64,000 bases of DNA from Enterococcus crotali (GCF_000633635.1 NZ_AYPQ01000003.1:153694-217693); one strand, 5' to 3'; counted from the first letter of the stretch, positions 27,836 to 37,263 are shown. The notes: a model not told the origin generated them from the letters alone. Numbers and translations are program-made.

Positions 27836-29269
27836 TTAAGCTTTCTTTTTATCACGTCGAGCAAGGGCTGGTAAGATCATTCCCAATAAAATCAGCACAA
27901 TAGGTGTAATAACATTCGACGCTAATTGGAAGAACCATGCTTTAGGATCAGCATTGAAATCGATTTTTGGTACCATTCCTAAAATACAAGCAAACGCCGT
28001 AAACAAGAAGCACCATAAGCCAAAGGCAAAAGCAATTTTTGGATTTTTAATAAACTTATATTCTGATGTATAATTTTTATAGGCTTTATTCAACATCATA
28101 TAAGCGAAGAATACCCATAGATAACGCATTGGCATTACAACAGAGTTCAAGTTAGTCAACCATTTGACCAATTCTTTGATATTGTCGATACCAAACATCG
28201 GCAACACAATGATGATGCTGACCAAAATACCTGTTAGTAGGTAACCATTGACCAACGTTCCTTTTTTACTTCTTTTACGTAACGCGGCTGGCACGTAATC
28301 AGGATCTGCATCAGCTAAAAGAATTTGTAATGGCGCATCGATTGAAAACGCCAATGCCGAAATTTGTCCGATCCCATTTGTAATAGCATAAATGATCATT
28401 AATAAATTACCCACACCATAATACTCACCTAACAATTGGAACGCTGTGTAGGCACCATTTGCCATTAAATCTTCTGGGATATTGTTACTTGCAAAAAGCA
28501 TCCCCATTGCAAATGAACCTAACACTGCAGAAACACCGACCATCGCTGCTAAAAAGATCATTCCTTTTGGAAATTCCTTTGCCGGATTTCTCATTGAATT
28601 TACATATGGTGAAATTTTCTCAGCTCCACCAACAGCAAATACTAACATGGAAACAGTCGTAAAATAACTAAAATCAAATTTAGGGATATACGTACTGATC
28701 TTATCCATGTGCGGTGTAGCGAATTCAACGGTTGAATTCATCATTGGTGCGCCAACTGCTAGTAAAATGAAAAGCATAGACATCACAAAAATTGCTGTTC
28801 CTGCCATTCCTCCAATCACTTTCAAAGTCATCAAGCCTTTTGTCGACAACAATAAGAATAATAGAAAAATAGCTAACGAAATCAATGTGATTCCAACAAC
28901 GGAGAAATTATTTACTATGTCCCCATTACCTTGAATCGCCCAACCAAAGGCAATCAGAACTAATTGAGGCTTTTGAGCTAGATATGGAATATGTACCACC
29001 CAATACGTCCACGCTGCATAATAAGCCAAGCGCTTCGTACTTGTATTTTGTACCCACGAACTGACGCCTCCACTGCTGTCTTTAAACGTTGAACCAAGTT
29101 GCCCTACAATCAATGCGTAGGGAATAAAATATAAGACCAAAATCAAAACCCATGATGTCACAACTGAAATTCCTTGTTGTGCATAGTTATTCACGACGTT
29201 ACCTAAGCCCCAAACCATGTTGAAAGCGATCAGGCCAACGGTAAACCACCGCAACTGCTTTTGTTCCAT
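27836..29269 (-). CDS. APC-superfamily amino-acid permease
   Basis: The protein is 477 aa with about 12 membrane segments. The N-terminal segment FNMVWGLGNVVNNYAQQG occupies the position of the first APC helix with its broken Gly-rich substrate site; FAVGGAEKISPYVNSM corresponds to helix 6. The sequence belongs to the branch related to glutamate/GABA-type antiporters, but the substrate cannot be fixed. The ATG at 29269 follows TAGGAG by about 8 nt. It is a single gene in the cell membrane. Confidence 0.82.
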   Translation of the reverse strand: MEQKQLRWFTVGLIAFNMVWGLGNVVNNYAQQGISVVTSWVLILVLYFIPYALIVGQLGSTFKDSSGGVSSWVQNTSTKRLAYYAAWTYWVVHIPYLAQKPQLVLIAFGWAIQGNGDIVNNFSVVGITLISLAIFLLFLLLSTKGLMTLKVIGGMAGTAIFVMSMLFILLAVGAPMMNSTVEFATPHMDKISTYIPKFDFSYFTTVSMLVFAVGGAEKISPYVNSMRNPAKEFPKGMIFLAAMVGVSAVLGSFAMGMLFASNNIPEDLMANGAYTAFQLLGEYYGVGNLLMIIYAITNGIGQISALAFSIDAPLQILLADADPDYVPAALRKRSKKGTLVNGYLLTGILVSIIIVLPMFGIDNIKELVKWLTNLNSVVMPMRYLWVFFAYMMLNKAYKNYTSEYKFIKNPKIAFAFGLWCFLFTAFACILGMVPKIDFNADPKAWFFQLASNVITPIVLILLGMILPALARRDKKKA

Positions 29270-29605
29270 CAAAACACTCCTACTCATAATTAAATATAAA
29301 ATATCTTTTTAATCATAATCATTTTTATACATTTAAACAAGCTTTCCTCTGCATAATTATCGGTTTTATCAGCAATTTATTAGATTAATAAGAAAACTTT
29401 TTCTTATTCTCATAAGCTGATCTTACTTCTTTCATTCACCTAGCAAAAAATCCGGAAACACTAGTTATATAGTGTTTCCGGCTCTTTTCTATTTACTCAT
29501 ACTATCTCATTAAACTGTAGCTTTTTCTAATCCAAAACACATCAGCAAGCTTTAGGTATTGCTTACTTGGCTTTTAGTTTTTGTCTACGAGTTGGGCTTT
29601 TTACC
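29270..29605. other. Spacer between ABC operon and APC permease
   Basis: The only feature I can support is the terminator at 29445-29481. The remainder is AT-rich and shows no ORF. Confidence 0.5.
29445..29481 (-). terminator. Terminator after the ABC operon
   Basis: A perfect 11-bp stem (CCGGAAACACT / AGTGTTTCCGG) is followed by ATTTTTTG on the minus strand. Confidence 0.88.
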
Positions 29606-30418
29606 TTAACTCAATGAAACATCTCTCTTTTTAAATAGCTGTTGCATCAATAAATAAATAACCAAACTATACACCAAGATTCCTCCAGCCATTTGCCAGA
29701 AATTCAGATAAGCTGCATAACTGTTTTCAGCTCCGGAATTTTCCATGACCGTATTTTTGATATTTAACATATTAAATGGGTTCCATTTTAACCATTGATA
29801 CTTTTGGATCACCATATTCAAAAATGAATTAATAATGCTGCTGCCAAATAGAACACCTAACCCAACACCTACCGCTAAGCTTTGAGAACGAATCGCAGCG
29901 GATATAAACAAGGTGATCGTGACATATAAAAGAATCAACAGTAGATTGGCACCTGCGTAAGCACCTGCAACTGTCAGCGCATTCCACCCATGATAGCCCT
30001 TAACGATCATCAATGGAGATTGACTAGCAAGTAATAGATTTGCAGAAATCAAACTGCTCAGATATAAAATCACAGTTCCAATTACACTATAAATCATACA
30101 AACAACAAATTTTGAAAATAAAATCTGGCTTCTCGTAAAAGGACGGATCAATAGGAACTTAATTGTTCCACGACTAAATTCTTCCGCAACGATAGACGCT
30201 GCAACAATCACGATAAATAAATTGAGAAATGATGTCATTTCAGTCAAACTTGCAAATAGATCATTAGCTTTCATCATCGCTTCACCGTTTTGAGAAGTGG
30301 TGGTTGATTTGACTATTAAAGTGATTCCAAAGGTCATTGCAACTAGTATGATCCACATGATCCAAGATGATTTTTTCTTGATCAACTTGACCCATTCATT
30401 TTTTATCAATACACCCAT
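29606..30418 (-). CDS. ABC-2 type permease
   Basis: The protein is 270 aa with six membrane segments; the region IVAASIVAEEFSRGTIKFLLIRPF is the ABC-2 coupling-helix pattern seen in BcrB-like and YtrF-like proteins. The ATG at 30418 follows GGAGGGTTATAAG and lies just past the stop of the partner ATPase. Last gene of the six-gene operon; pairs with the ATPase at 30420-31334. Confidence 0.85.
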   Translation of the reverse strand: MGVLIKNEWVKLIKKKSSWIMWIILVAMTFGITLIVKSTTTSQNGEAMMKANDLFASLTEMTSFLNLFIVIVAASIVAEEFSRGTIKFLLIRPFTRSQILFSKFVVCMIYSVIGTVILYLSSLISANLLLASQSPLMIVKGYHGWNALTVAGAYAGANLLLILLYVTITLFISAAIRSQSLAVGVGLGVLFGSSIINSFLNMVIQKYQWLKWNPFNMLNIKNTVMENSGAENSYAAYLNFWQMAGGILVYSLVIYLLMQQLFKKRDVSLS

Positions 30419-30419
30419 C

Positions 30420-31334
30420 TTATAACCCTCCATCTTCTGTCCAACGCAAGAAATTTTCCTCTAAAGAATCAACATGGACTTTCAACTCTTTGATGCCGAT
30501 CCCCGCCTCAACCAATTGTTTGACTAGAACCGTTCTAACATCCTCAATCAGTTCGATCTTCAAATATCTTTCTTCCACCGCGACACTATATTGTTGTTCC
30601 GTCAAGAACGTTAACGCCTCTTGTTGTTGATCTGTTTCCAGTAATAAAATTAATTTATTGTCTTCTTCTGGATTATTCATTGGGCCAATATAAGTAATCT
30701 CCCCTTTTTGAACAATCACCAAATCATCACACAATAATTCCATATCGCTTAGCTGATGACTTGAAATCAGAACACCCACACCTTGTTTTTTCAATGATTC
30801 AATCATCTCACGGAATTCCCGCATTCCTTTTGGGTCTAAGCCATTCATCGGCTCATCTAAAAGCAACAGATCAGGTTGATGCAAAATTGCTTGTGCTACG
30901 CCTAATCGTTGACGCATTCCTAAAGAGTAGGTTTTGACCTTTTGATCGATGTTATTTTCTAGATGAACACTGTGGATCACCTGATCCAAGGCCTCATCTG
31001 TGATTGTTTTTTGCGACATCCTTGCATATTGTTTTAAGTTTTCCATTCCCGTCATATAATTATAGAACTCGGGATTTTCAACAATTGCACCTACATGAGC
31101 CATCGCTTCTTTAAAATCAGTTGATAATGATTGTCCCTTGATTTGAATCGATCCTTCATCATGACTCATCAACCCAACTAGCATCCGAATGATCGTTGTT
31201 TTTCCAGCACCGTTAGGCCCTAACAAACCAGTAACGCTCCCGCTTTTAACTGTAAATGACGCTCCCTTGATAATTTTCTTTTTACCGACACGTTTTGAAA
31301 TGTCTTTTACTTCTAAGACCTTCTTGTTTTCCAT
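30420..31334 (-). CDS. ABC transporter ATP-binding protein (BcrA-like)
   Basis: The protein is 304 aa. Walker A GPNGAGKTT near residue 38, ABC signature YSLGMRQRLGVAQA, Walker B LLLLDEPMNGLDP, switch His in ISSHQLSD. The C-terminal 80 residues are the extension common to bacitracin/lantibiotic-type exporter ATPases. It probably powers the downstream ABC-2 permease. Part of the GntR-controlled operon. Confidence 0.9.
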   Translation of the reverse strand: MENKKVLEVKDISKRVGKKKIIKGASFTVKSGSVTGLLGPNGAGKTTIIRMLVGLMSHDEGSIQIKGQSLSTDFKEAMAHVGAIVENPEFYNYMTGMENLKQYARMSQKTITDEALDQVIHSVHLENNIDQKVKTYSLGMRQRLGVAQAILHQPDLLLLDEPMNGLDPKGMREFREMIESLKKQGVGVLISSHQLSDMELLCDDLVIVQKGEITYIGPMNNPEEDNKLILLLETDQQQEALTFLTEQQYSVAVEERYLKIELIEDVRTVLVKQLVEAGIGIKELKVHVDSLEENFLRWTEDGGL

Positions 31335-31337
31335 AAT

Positions 31338-32069
31338 TTACCTTCTTTCTGCCTCAATGTAATTCTTCAAAATAAAGATGCTGACTGTAGCACTGATCAC
31401 AAGTAAACATGCGTCAAAAATCAAATCTCCTAAATACAATGGGACATACCCAATAGTGATTTTGAACTGATGACTATCAATAAATGCAAGCTCTCTATAA
31501 CCGTTTAACAGTTGTTCGCTGATTGTTACTTCTGCTGCAAACAAAAGGAAAAAGAGAACATACTTTGCTACTCGTTGCAATCTGATCGGTGCTTTCATGC
31601 TGATCAAACTACTTAATAAATACACCAACTGAATATAAATCGATGTTGAAAAGAAAAAGTAACTGGCAATCAAAAGATGCTTCCAGTACTCTTGAAAATT
31701 CGCCATATCTACTTGCTTATCTAACAGAAAGACTATACTGAATAAACATAAATAGTACCCGAATAAAAAAATCGTCGTCGTAAACCAGCTAAACAAGATA
31801 TTGCTGAAATAAAATTTAGCATCACTGATCGGCAGTAACCGATATTGACTATTTTTCCATGATTTGATTTGTCGGTACATCTCCCAGATAAGATGAACAA
31901 ACATAAATAAAAGTACGACAATTAAAACAAATTGAGAAATCCCTTCAAAATGAATGTGTTGAACGCCTAATTTATAAATAAGAAAGCCACTAACAAATAA
32001 AAAGGCAAAGCTGCTAAACATCCAAAATAAGCGGCTCTCTCTCTTATATTCATTCCACAGTTGCCACAT
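31338..32069 (-). CDS. ABC transporter membrane subunit (YtrC/D-like)
   Basis: The protein is 243 aa with six hydrophobic segments and few charged residues between them. It is weakly similar in layout to the protein just upstream at 32070-32771: both have a run like FRTTDFRLLPV/KNSQYRLLPISDAKFYF after helix 2. It abuts the upstream gene with no gap. Likely the second permease of the ytr-like exporter. Confidence 0.7.
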   Translation of the reverse strand: MWQLWNEYKRESRLFWMFSSFAFLFVSGFLIYKLGVQHIHFEGISQFVLIVVLLFMFVHLIWEMYRQIKSWKNSQYRLLPISDAKFYFSNILFSWFTTTIFLFGYYLCLFSIVFLLDKQVDMANFQEYWKHLLIASYFFFSTSIYIQLVYLLSSLISMKAPIRLQRVAKYVLFFLLFAAEVTISEQLLNGYRELAFIDSHQFKITIGYVPLYLGDLIFDACLLVISATVSIFILKNYIEAERR

Positions 32070-32771
32070 TTATTTATCCCCCGCTTCCACATAACGATTG
32101 ATCGTCCAGATGCTTAGACTAAAATAGAAACAGGCTATTACTAATTGTAGAATTACTCTAAAATAAAGTTCTTGCTCCAAACCAAGCCGATCAACCTCAA
32201 GCCATTTTATTATATTCAAATCAAAAACGGATAAACGATCCATCAAAAACGTAAATAAGATGAATAAAATAATTTCCAAGATCCAACGAAATTTTTTTTG
32301 AACAAACTGCTTAATCGCAGAGTAAATACAAACTAGAAATTGTATAATCAAAAATAGCACTATTACATCAACAGTTGCCGCTAAGCCTTCGAGCCACGTC
32401 GTATCTATAGCAAATGGGATATTAATTATCACGTAATTTGTCATCACGCCGATGATCACATTTCCTATAAAAAAACTAACACCTACAATCACACTGAACA
32501 CCAAATTATAGAAATAAAGAGTTCCCGTATTAACGGGCAATAAGCGAAAATCTGTTGTTCGAAAAAACTGATAGATACGATTGGATTCCAATACAAAGAA
32601 CAACAAGAAAAAAATCATAATTGAAAACACTAAAAATGCCATGCTAAATTCGACAGAATGTCGACCTACACTGTACACATTTACAAGCCCCAACAAAAAA
32701 GTCAAAACTAGACTAATACTATAAATAAGAAAAAGTGTTTTTGAAAAAAAAAGACGAAAAAACTTTGTCAT
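32070..32771 (-). CDS. ABC transporter membrane subunit (YtrC/D-like)
   Basis: The protein is 233 aa with six membrane segments. It shares the FRLLPVNTGTLYFYNLVFS motif type with its neighbour, indicating the two subunits are paralogues. Its start overlaps the end of the ATPase gene by 4 bp. It probably forms a heterodimeric permease with the next protein, driven by the ATPase at 32768. Confidence 0.7.
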   Translation of the reverse strand: MTKFFRLFFSKTLFLIYSISLVLTFLLGLVNVYSVGRHSVEFSMAFLVFSIMIFFLLFFVLESNRIYQFFRTTDFRLLPVNTGTLYFYNLVFSVIVGVSFFIGNVIIGVMTNYVIINIPFAIDTTWLEGLAATVDVIVLFLIIQFLVCIYSAIKQFVQKKFRWILEIILFILFTFLMDRLSVFDLNIIKWLEVDRLGLEQELYFRVILQLVIACFYFSLSIWTINRYVEAGDK

Positions 32772-33466
32772 ATTTCATACACCTCCCGATACAACTCTTC
32801 TAAGTCCTTATGTTTTACTTCTTTGATAGCTTCTAAAGACTCATGGAGGATGATCTGCCCATCTCGCAAAAACATCACTTCGTCAATGATCATTTCGATT
32901 TCTCTTAGCTGATGTGTAGTGATAATGATCGTACTTTCTTCATCAAACCACTGGAGCAATGATTGAATGATTTTCTCTCTAGATAATAAGTCCACTCCGC
33001 TTAACGGTTCATCTAACAAATATAGTTTCGCTCTTCTTGCCAAGGTCATACTTAAAGCGAATTTTTCAGCATTTCCTTTGGATAAGTTACCTAATTTTTC
33101 TGATTCACTCAAATTCATGAAACGTAATAATTCATACGCTCTACGCTTGTCAAAATCTGAATAAAAGCGTGCATAAAATGAAATGACCTCTTCTAATTGT
33201 TGATTCGGTTGAAAATTATTTTGATCTTCTAAATAAGCCACAAAAGACTTTGTCTTTGTCCCAACAACACAATTATCGATCAAAATCTGTCCTTTGAAGT
33301 TTAAAGCTAAGCCGGAAAGCAAACGCATGATCGTTGTTTTTCCAGAACCATTCTCGCCGATCAATGCAATGATTTTCCCCGACGAAACAGAAAAATCCAG
33401 CTGACTAAAAATCTGTTTCATTCCTTTACGGTAACTTAATTGTTCAATCTTAACTAATTCCTTCAT
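32768..33466 (-). CDS. ABC transporter ATP-binding protein (YtrB-like)
   Basis: The protein is 232 aa. Walker A GENGSGKTT, ABC signature NLSKGNAEKFALSMTLA (a relaxed LSGGQ), Walker B LYLLDEPLSGVD, switch His in ITTHQLRE. The ATG at 33466 overlaps the stop of the GntR gene (ATGA). The order regulator-ATPase-two permeases matches the B. subtilis ytrA-F cell-envelope antibiotic stress operon. Confidence 0.88.
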   Translation of the reverse strand: MKELVKIEQLSYRKGMKQIFSQLDFSVSSGKIIALIGENGSGKTTIMRLLSGLALNFKGQILIDNCVVGTKTKSFVAYLEDQNNFQPNQQLEEVISFYARFYSDFDKRRAYELLRFMNLSESEKLGNLSKGNAEKFALSMTLARRAKLYLLDEPLSGVDLLSREKIIQSLLQWFDEESTIIITTHQLREIEMIIDEVMFLRDGQIILHESLEAIKEVKHKDLEELYREVYEI

Positions 33467-33831
33467 CGTTCCTTCTCCCTTTCGATGTACTCTCCCAGTA
33501 AATCTTTCGCTTGTTCTTGTGTCCAACCAAATTTTTTCATCTCAACTAAAAAGTTTTCAATTACGTTCCCAACTGCTTGTTTTTGCAGCAGTCTGATTGT
33601 TTCCCTATCTTCAGTGACAAAGCGACCCAACCCACGTTTAGAAAACAAAATAGCCTCACGCTCTAATTCTTGTAAAGCACGTTGCACAGTATTTGGATTT
33701 GTGGCTAATTCGACTGCCATTTCTCGTACAGCTTTGACTTTATCCCCAGGTTTAAGCTTTCCAGAAACGATTTGCTGAATGATAAAGTCCATAATCTGTA
33801 AATAAATCGGTCGATCTGTATGGAAATCCAT
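33463..33831 (-). CDS. GntR-family regulator (YtrA subfamily)
   Basis: The protein is 122 aa, the short form typical of YtrA. The N-terminal winged helix has MAVELATNPNTVQRALQELE and the wing FSKRGLGRFVTED. The C-terminal 40 residues form the small dimerisation helix pair. It should repress the operon from the palindrome at 33864-33887, until relieved by envelope antibiotics, by analogy with ytr. ATG at 33831 follows GGAGGTAAAGCC. Confidence 0.88.
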   Translation of the reverse strand: MDFHTDRPIYLQIMDFIIQQIVSGKLKPGDKVKAVREMAVELATNPNTVQRALQELEREAILFSKRGLGRFVTEDRETIRLLQKQAVGNVIENFLVEMKKFGWTQEQAKDLLGEYIEREKER

Positions 33832-33863
33832 GGCTTTACCTCCAATTGATTTTCACCTTCACT

Positions 33864-33906
33864 AGTGTTCTAGTTAAATAGTACACTAATTTTAATAAAA
33901 GTGCAA
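33864..33906 (-). promoter_or_regulatory. Promoter with overlapping GntR operator
   Basis: Minus strand: -35 TTGCAC (33901-33906), 17-bp spacer, -10 TACTAT (33878-33883). The dyad AGTGTWCTA-N6-TAGWACACT at 33864-33887 covers the -10, as expected for a repressor site of the YtrA-like protein. Confidence 0.7.
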
Positions 33907-33925
33907 AGTATTTTTCAATAACTAG

Positions 33926-34101
33926 AAGTGAGTGGGACATAACTCTTCGAGTCATATCCCACTCACTTGGAATCCAGATAAACGGTGGGAGCAGAAGCAA
34001 TCCCTTCGGAAATAAGCTGAAATTCACAAAAATTTGAAGAACAATTTTCGTGAATTCCTTCTTATTTCTCGGGATTAAACACTTCTGTCCCATCCTCTTC
34101 T
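33926..34101 (-). repeat. Dispersed intergenic repeat, copy 3 (long form, two hairpins)
   Basis: On the minus strand: GGGACAGAAGTGTTTAATCC, GAGAAATAAG, an imperfect hairpin around GAATTCACGAAAATTG/CAAATTTTTGTGAATTTC, GCTTCTGCTCCCACCGTTTA, then a very strong hairpin GTGAGTGGGATATGACTC-GAA-GAGTTATGTCCCACTCAC (33927-33967). It is the longest member, located after the TraB-like gene. Confidence 0.65.
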
Positions 34102-34103
34102 AG

Positions 34104-35000
34104 TTATTCTCTTTTAATCACTGAATAGTCTTCATTTTCTAGCAATGTAATCAAACCAGACTTTCCGTATAGATGCCCTGCACCAACAACGATAAATGTT
34201 TGCTTTTGAGTTGGCAACTTTTCTTTTAGTTTTTGTAGCCAATTTAAATTCCGTTTTTCTAAAATAATTTCTGAAAATCCCTCATAAAGATTCTCTTGAA
34301 AAATCTCGCTGAAATTCTGCTCAAGTTCACCTGAAATGTACATAGTTAAAAGTCTTTCATTTTCTGTGATAGCCTCTGATAATTCTGGTATATCCTCAAT
34401 CCAACTTGCCTTTTTGGTTATATCAGCTGTGGCTTCATTCATAAATTGATATTGTTCAGCAGCTGTTTCAAAACCAGTGTTGTTGATTTTACTTTTCTTA
34501 ACTTCATTTGCGACGTTCATATCAACCCCTTGTAAGAAATCGCTAGCCGTCATATATTGTCCTTGCAACATAGATAATAAGCCAAAATAATTCAAATCCT
34601 TCAAATCTTCTAGCTGAAAATTGTAAGAAGCTAATTTTTTACTTAATCGTTCTTTTTCATCTTCTGTCAACTCTGTCAAGATATGCGGTTTTTCAGCCAT
34701 CGCTTTTTGGGACAGCGCTATTGTGGTTGGTGAATCAAACGATGCAAAGGCGACCTCTGAAACTACTTCTGAGGAATCATGAATCGCCTCTAGAATTTCA
34801 TTTGGGAAAGGGTACATTTCTTTTTTTCCAACATGAATAGAACCTAATAGATACCCCACAATTTGATCATCCGAACGGATTTCATAAAAAGGCCAATCTA
34901 CCTGTTCTTTTTGTTTTACTTGCTGTTTTTGATTCCCACACCCTGAAAAAATAAATAAAACGATACTTATTAAACTAACCACTCTTCCCCAATTTTTCAT
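34104..35000 (-). CDS. TraB/GumN-family lipoprotein
   Basis: The protein is 298 aa. Signal MKNWGRVVSLISIVLFIFSGC with a lipobox. The TraB/GumN domain motifs are present: GSIHVGKKEMYPFP near residue 55, a long helical middle, and VVGAGHLYGKSGLITLLE at the C-terminus, the two GxxH motifs thought to bind metal. TraB of E. faecalis controls pheromone shutdown; this member is chromosomal and its role is not known. It is 10 bp downstream of thiE and may share its transcript. Confidence 0.85.
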   Translation of the reverse strand: MKNWGRVVSLISIVLFIFSGCGNQKQQVKQKEQVDWPFYEIRSDDQIVGYLLGSIHVGKKEMYPFPNEILEAIHDSSEVVSEVAFASFDSPTTIALSQKAMAEKPHILTELTEDEKERLSKKLASYNFQLEDLKDLNYFGLLSMLQGQYMTASDFLQGVDMNVANEVKKSKINNTGFETAAEQYQFMNEATADITKKASWIEDIPELSEAITENERLLTMYISGELEQNFSEIFQENLYEGFSEIILEKRNLNWLQKLKEKLPTQKQTFIVVGAGHLYGKSGLITLLENEDYSVIKRE

Positions 35001-35010
35001 TTGCTCTCTC

Positions 35011-35649
35011 CTAATGTTGTTTTAAGTTCCCCACTGCTTCTTTAATATCTTTTGCCAGTGTAATCGCCGTGATCACTGATACACCATCGACATGTGTCTC
35101 TAATACGCTTTGAGCATTTTTCGTATTGATACCGCCTATGGCAACAACTGGTTTACACGCTTTCTCCGTTAACTCTTTCAGTTTCGCTATGCCAATCGGC
35201 AATTCTGCATCTTCTTTTGATATCGTACCGTAGATTGGGCCGATTCCATAATAAGTGATTCCTGCCAGTTCATTTGCTACCAGAACTTCCTGTTCATCAT
35301 GACAAGATAAACCAACAATTTTATCTGTGAAAAGCGTTAAGACTTCTTCGATAGCCTGATCTTTTTGCCCCACATGAATCCCGTCAGCCCCAATTTCTAA
35401 AGCTAGAGCAACATCGTCGTTGATCAAAAAAGGAACCTGATACTGCTCACATAATTGCTGACAAATTTGCGCCATCTCCTTTTTGGCCTCTGGGTGCGGC
35501 AAACTCCCTTTGCCTTTCTCCCGATATTGAAAACACGTGATCCCAGCCTTCAAAGCCGACTCCAACACGCTTGGTAAATGATCGCCATTTTGGATATCTT
35601 GAGTTCCTGCAATAAAATAAACTGATAGCATTTCTTTACTGTTCTTCAT
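35011..35649 (-). CDS. thiE: Thiamine-phosphate synthase
   Basis: The protein is 212 aa. It joins HMP-PP and THZ-P to thiamine monophosphate. TIM barrel with QYREKGKG near residue 35, FLINDDVALALEIGADGIHVGQ (phosphate/Mg site), and VVAIGGINTKNA. The ATG at 35649 overlaps the end of thiD by 14 bp, as in a coupled operon. Last gene of tenA-thiM-thiD-thiE. Confidence 0.93.
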   Translation of the reverse strand: MKNSKEMLSVYFIAGTQDIQNGDHLPSVLESALKAGITCFQYREKGKGSLPHPEAKKEMAQICQQLCEQYQVPFLINDDVALALEIGADGIHVGQKDQAIEEVLTLFTDKIVGLSCHDEQEVLVANELAGITYYGIGPIYGTISKEDAELPIGIAKLKELTEKACKPVVAIGGINTKNAQSVLETHVDGVSVITAITLAKDIKEAVGNLKQH

Positions 35650-36457
35650 TACTTTCGACCTTTCTATACGCCCAATGATTCGTTGGACCATTGCCCAATC
35701 CAACTTGGATCCCATCAGCGATTGCTGCTTGGATAAATGCTTTCGCTATATGAACAGCTGATCTGACAGAAGATCCTTTCGCTAATTCAGCTGTAATGCA
35801 GGCTGAAAAGGTACAACCTGTACCGTGAGTGTTTTTAGTATTGATTCTAGGTGCTGATAACCAGTCCAGCTGACCATCTTCTAGTAATAATAAATCTGTT
35901 GATTGTGTCCCTTCAAGGTGATGGCCGCCTTTTACAACAATATTTTTTGCGCCCAACGCTTGGATCTTTTTCGCAGCAATAATCATTTCAGCCTTAGTTT
36001 TGATCGGCATATTGCTGATCACTTCTGCTTCTGGAATATTCGGCGTAATAACAAATGCTTGTGGTAGTAATTCTTCAATCAACGATCTGACAGCTGAATC
36101 CTTAAGTAAAGCATGTCCGCTTTTAGCAATCATCACAGGATCAATAACCAAAGGACCGAAATCGGCTGTTTTTAAAAACTCCGAAACTAAATGTGTAATT
36201 TCAGCGGTAAAAAGCATACCTGTTTTTACCGCTGAAAGCTTGAAATCCTCTTTAACAATAGCTAATTGATCTTGAATCGCTTCCAAAGGAATATCATAGA
36301 CTTTTTTTACACCTTGTGCATTTTGGATCGGTAATGCTGTCAAAACAGAAGTGCCAAATACAAAGCGCTCTTGAAACGTTTTTAAATCTGCCTGCATTCC
36401 TGCTCCACCACCACTGTCGAAACCTGCTATCGTTAATGCTTGGCTAGTTTCATTCAT
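35636..36457 (-). CDS. thiD: Hydroxymethylpyrimidine/phosphomethylpyrimidine kinase
   Basis: The protein is 273 aa. It phosphorylates HMP twice. Ribokinase-like fold: IAGFDSGGGAGMQADLKTF at the N-terminus, DPVMIAKSGHALL, and the C-terminal catalytic NTHGTGCTFSA. It overlaps thiM by 4 bp at its start. Expression should follow the TPP riboswitch upstream of tenA. Confidence 0.95.
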   Translation of the reverse strand: MNETSQALTIAGFDSGGGAGMQADLKTFQERFVFGTSVLTALPIQNAQGVKKVYDIPLEAIQDQLAIVKEDFKLSAVKTGMLFTAEITHLVSEFLKTADFGPLVIDPVMIAKSGHALLKDSAVRSLIEELLPQAFVITPNIPEAEVISNMPIKTKAEMIIAAKKIQALGAKNIVVKGGHHLEGTQSTDLLLLEDGQLDWLSAPRINTKNTHGTGCTFSACITAELAKGSSVRSAVHIAKAFIQAAIADGIQVGLGNGPTNHWAYRKVESNEEQ

Positions 36458-37263
36458 TGCTTATTGCTCCTTTCAACATTTGCTTTTTGCTGAACTATTA
36501 AACGATCTAAAACTGATAATTGGTCCAGTAAATAGGTTCTAAATGACCCCACAGAAATCTCTGTTAGTTGTTCTGCTACTAATTCGCCCGCTAAAGCATA
36601 CATCACACTCGCTGTAACAACACTTTCCAACGACTGCTCTTCATCAATTGCCAAGAAAGCACCACAGATACATCCATGCAGACAGCCTGCTCCTGTCATT
36701 TTAGTGAAATAAGACGTTCCATTTTTTACGAGATAGCTTTTGCTCCCATCTGTGATTGTATCTATTGCGCCACTGACAGCGATAAAGCAATTCAGTTTTA
36801 ACGCTAGATTTTCGGCAATTTTTGTTACATCACCAGATCCAGTTCCAGCATCCACGCCTTTAGCTGCCCAATCACTACCTTCGATTGCTGCAATTTCACC
36901 CGCATTTCCTCTGATCAACGTTGGTTTAACTTGATTCAATAGTTTTTCAACCGCCTGTTTGCGATAGCTTGTTGCTCCTGCACCGACTGGATCTAAAACT
37001 ACTGGTTTTCCTAATTCATTCGCTTTTTTACCAGCCAAGATCATCGCTGTTAATTGTTCCTCATTTAACGTTCCCATATTCAAAACAACTACATCCGAAA
37101 TCGACACTACTTCTTCCATCTCTTCAACAGTACTAGACATAAATGGCGATGCACCAATCGCCAATAAGCCATTTGCGGAATCATTGGCAACAACGATATT
37201 CGTAATATTATGGACGAGTGGATTTTTTAAACGTAATTCATCAATCAATTGATAATCAATCAT
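36454..37263 (-). CDS. thiM: Hydroxyethylthiazole kinase
   Basis: The protein is 269 aa. It phosphorylates the thiazole alcohol for thiamine salvage. The motifs PLVHNITNIVVANDSANGL at the N-terminus, VLDPVGAGATSYR, and the C-terminal TGAGCLHGCICGA (catalytic Cys) are clear. Overlaps tenA by 8 bp. No thiC or thiG is seen, which fits salvage rather than de novo synthesis. Confidence 0.95.
   Translation of the reverse strand: MIDYQLIDELRLKNPLVHNITNIVVANDSANGLLAIGASPFMSSTVEEMEEVVSISDVVVLNMGTLNEEQLTAMILAGKKANELGKPVVLDPVGAGATSYRKQAVEKLLNQVKPTLIRGNAGEIAAIEGSDWAAKGVDAGTGSGDVTKIAENLALKLNCFIAVSGAIDTITDGSKSYLVKNGTSYFTKMTGAGCLHGCICGAFLAIDEEQSLESVVTASVMYALAGELVAEQLTEISVGSFRTYLLDQLSVLDRLIVQQKANVERSNKQ

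Noticed and set aside
33836-34093. 85-aa ORF upstream of the ytr-like regulator
   Set aside because: It lies entirely in the dispersed repeat and the promoter/operator region; no ribosome site.
34104-35000. Pheromone-response plasmid gene traB
   Set aside because: The family matches, but no plasmid replication, pheromone or transfer genes are nearby; this is a chromosomal TraB/GumN lipoprotein.
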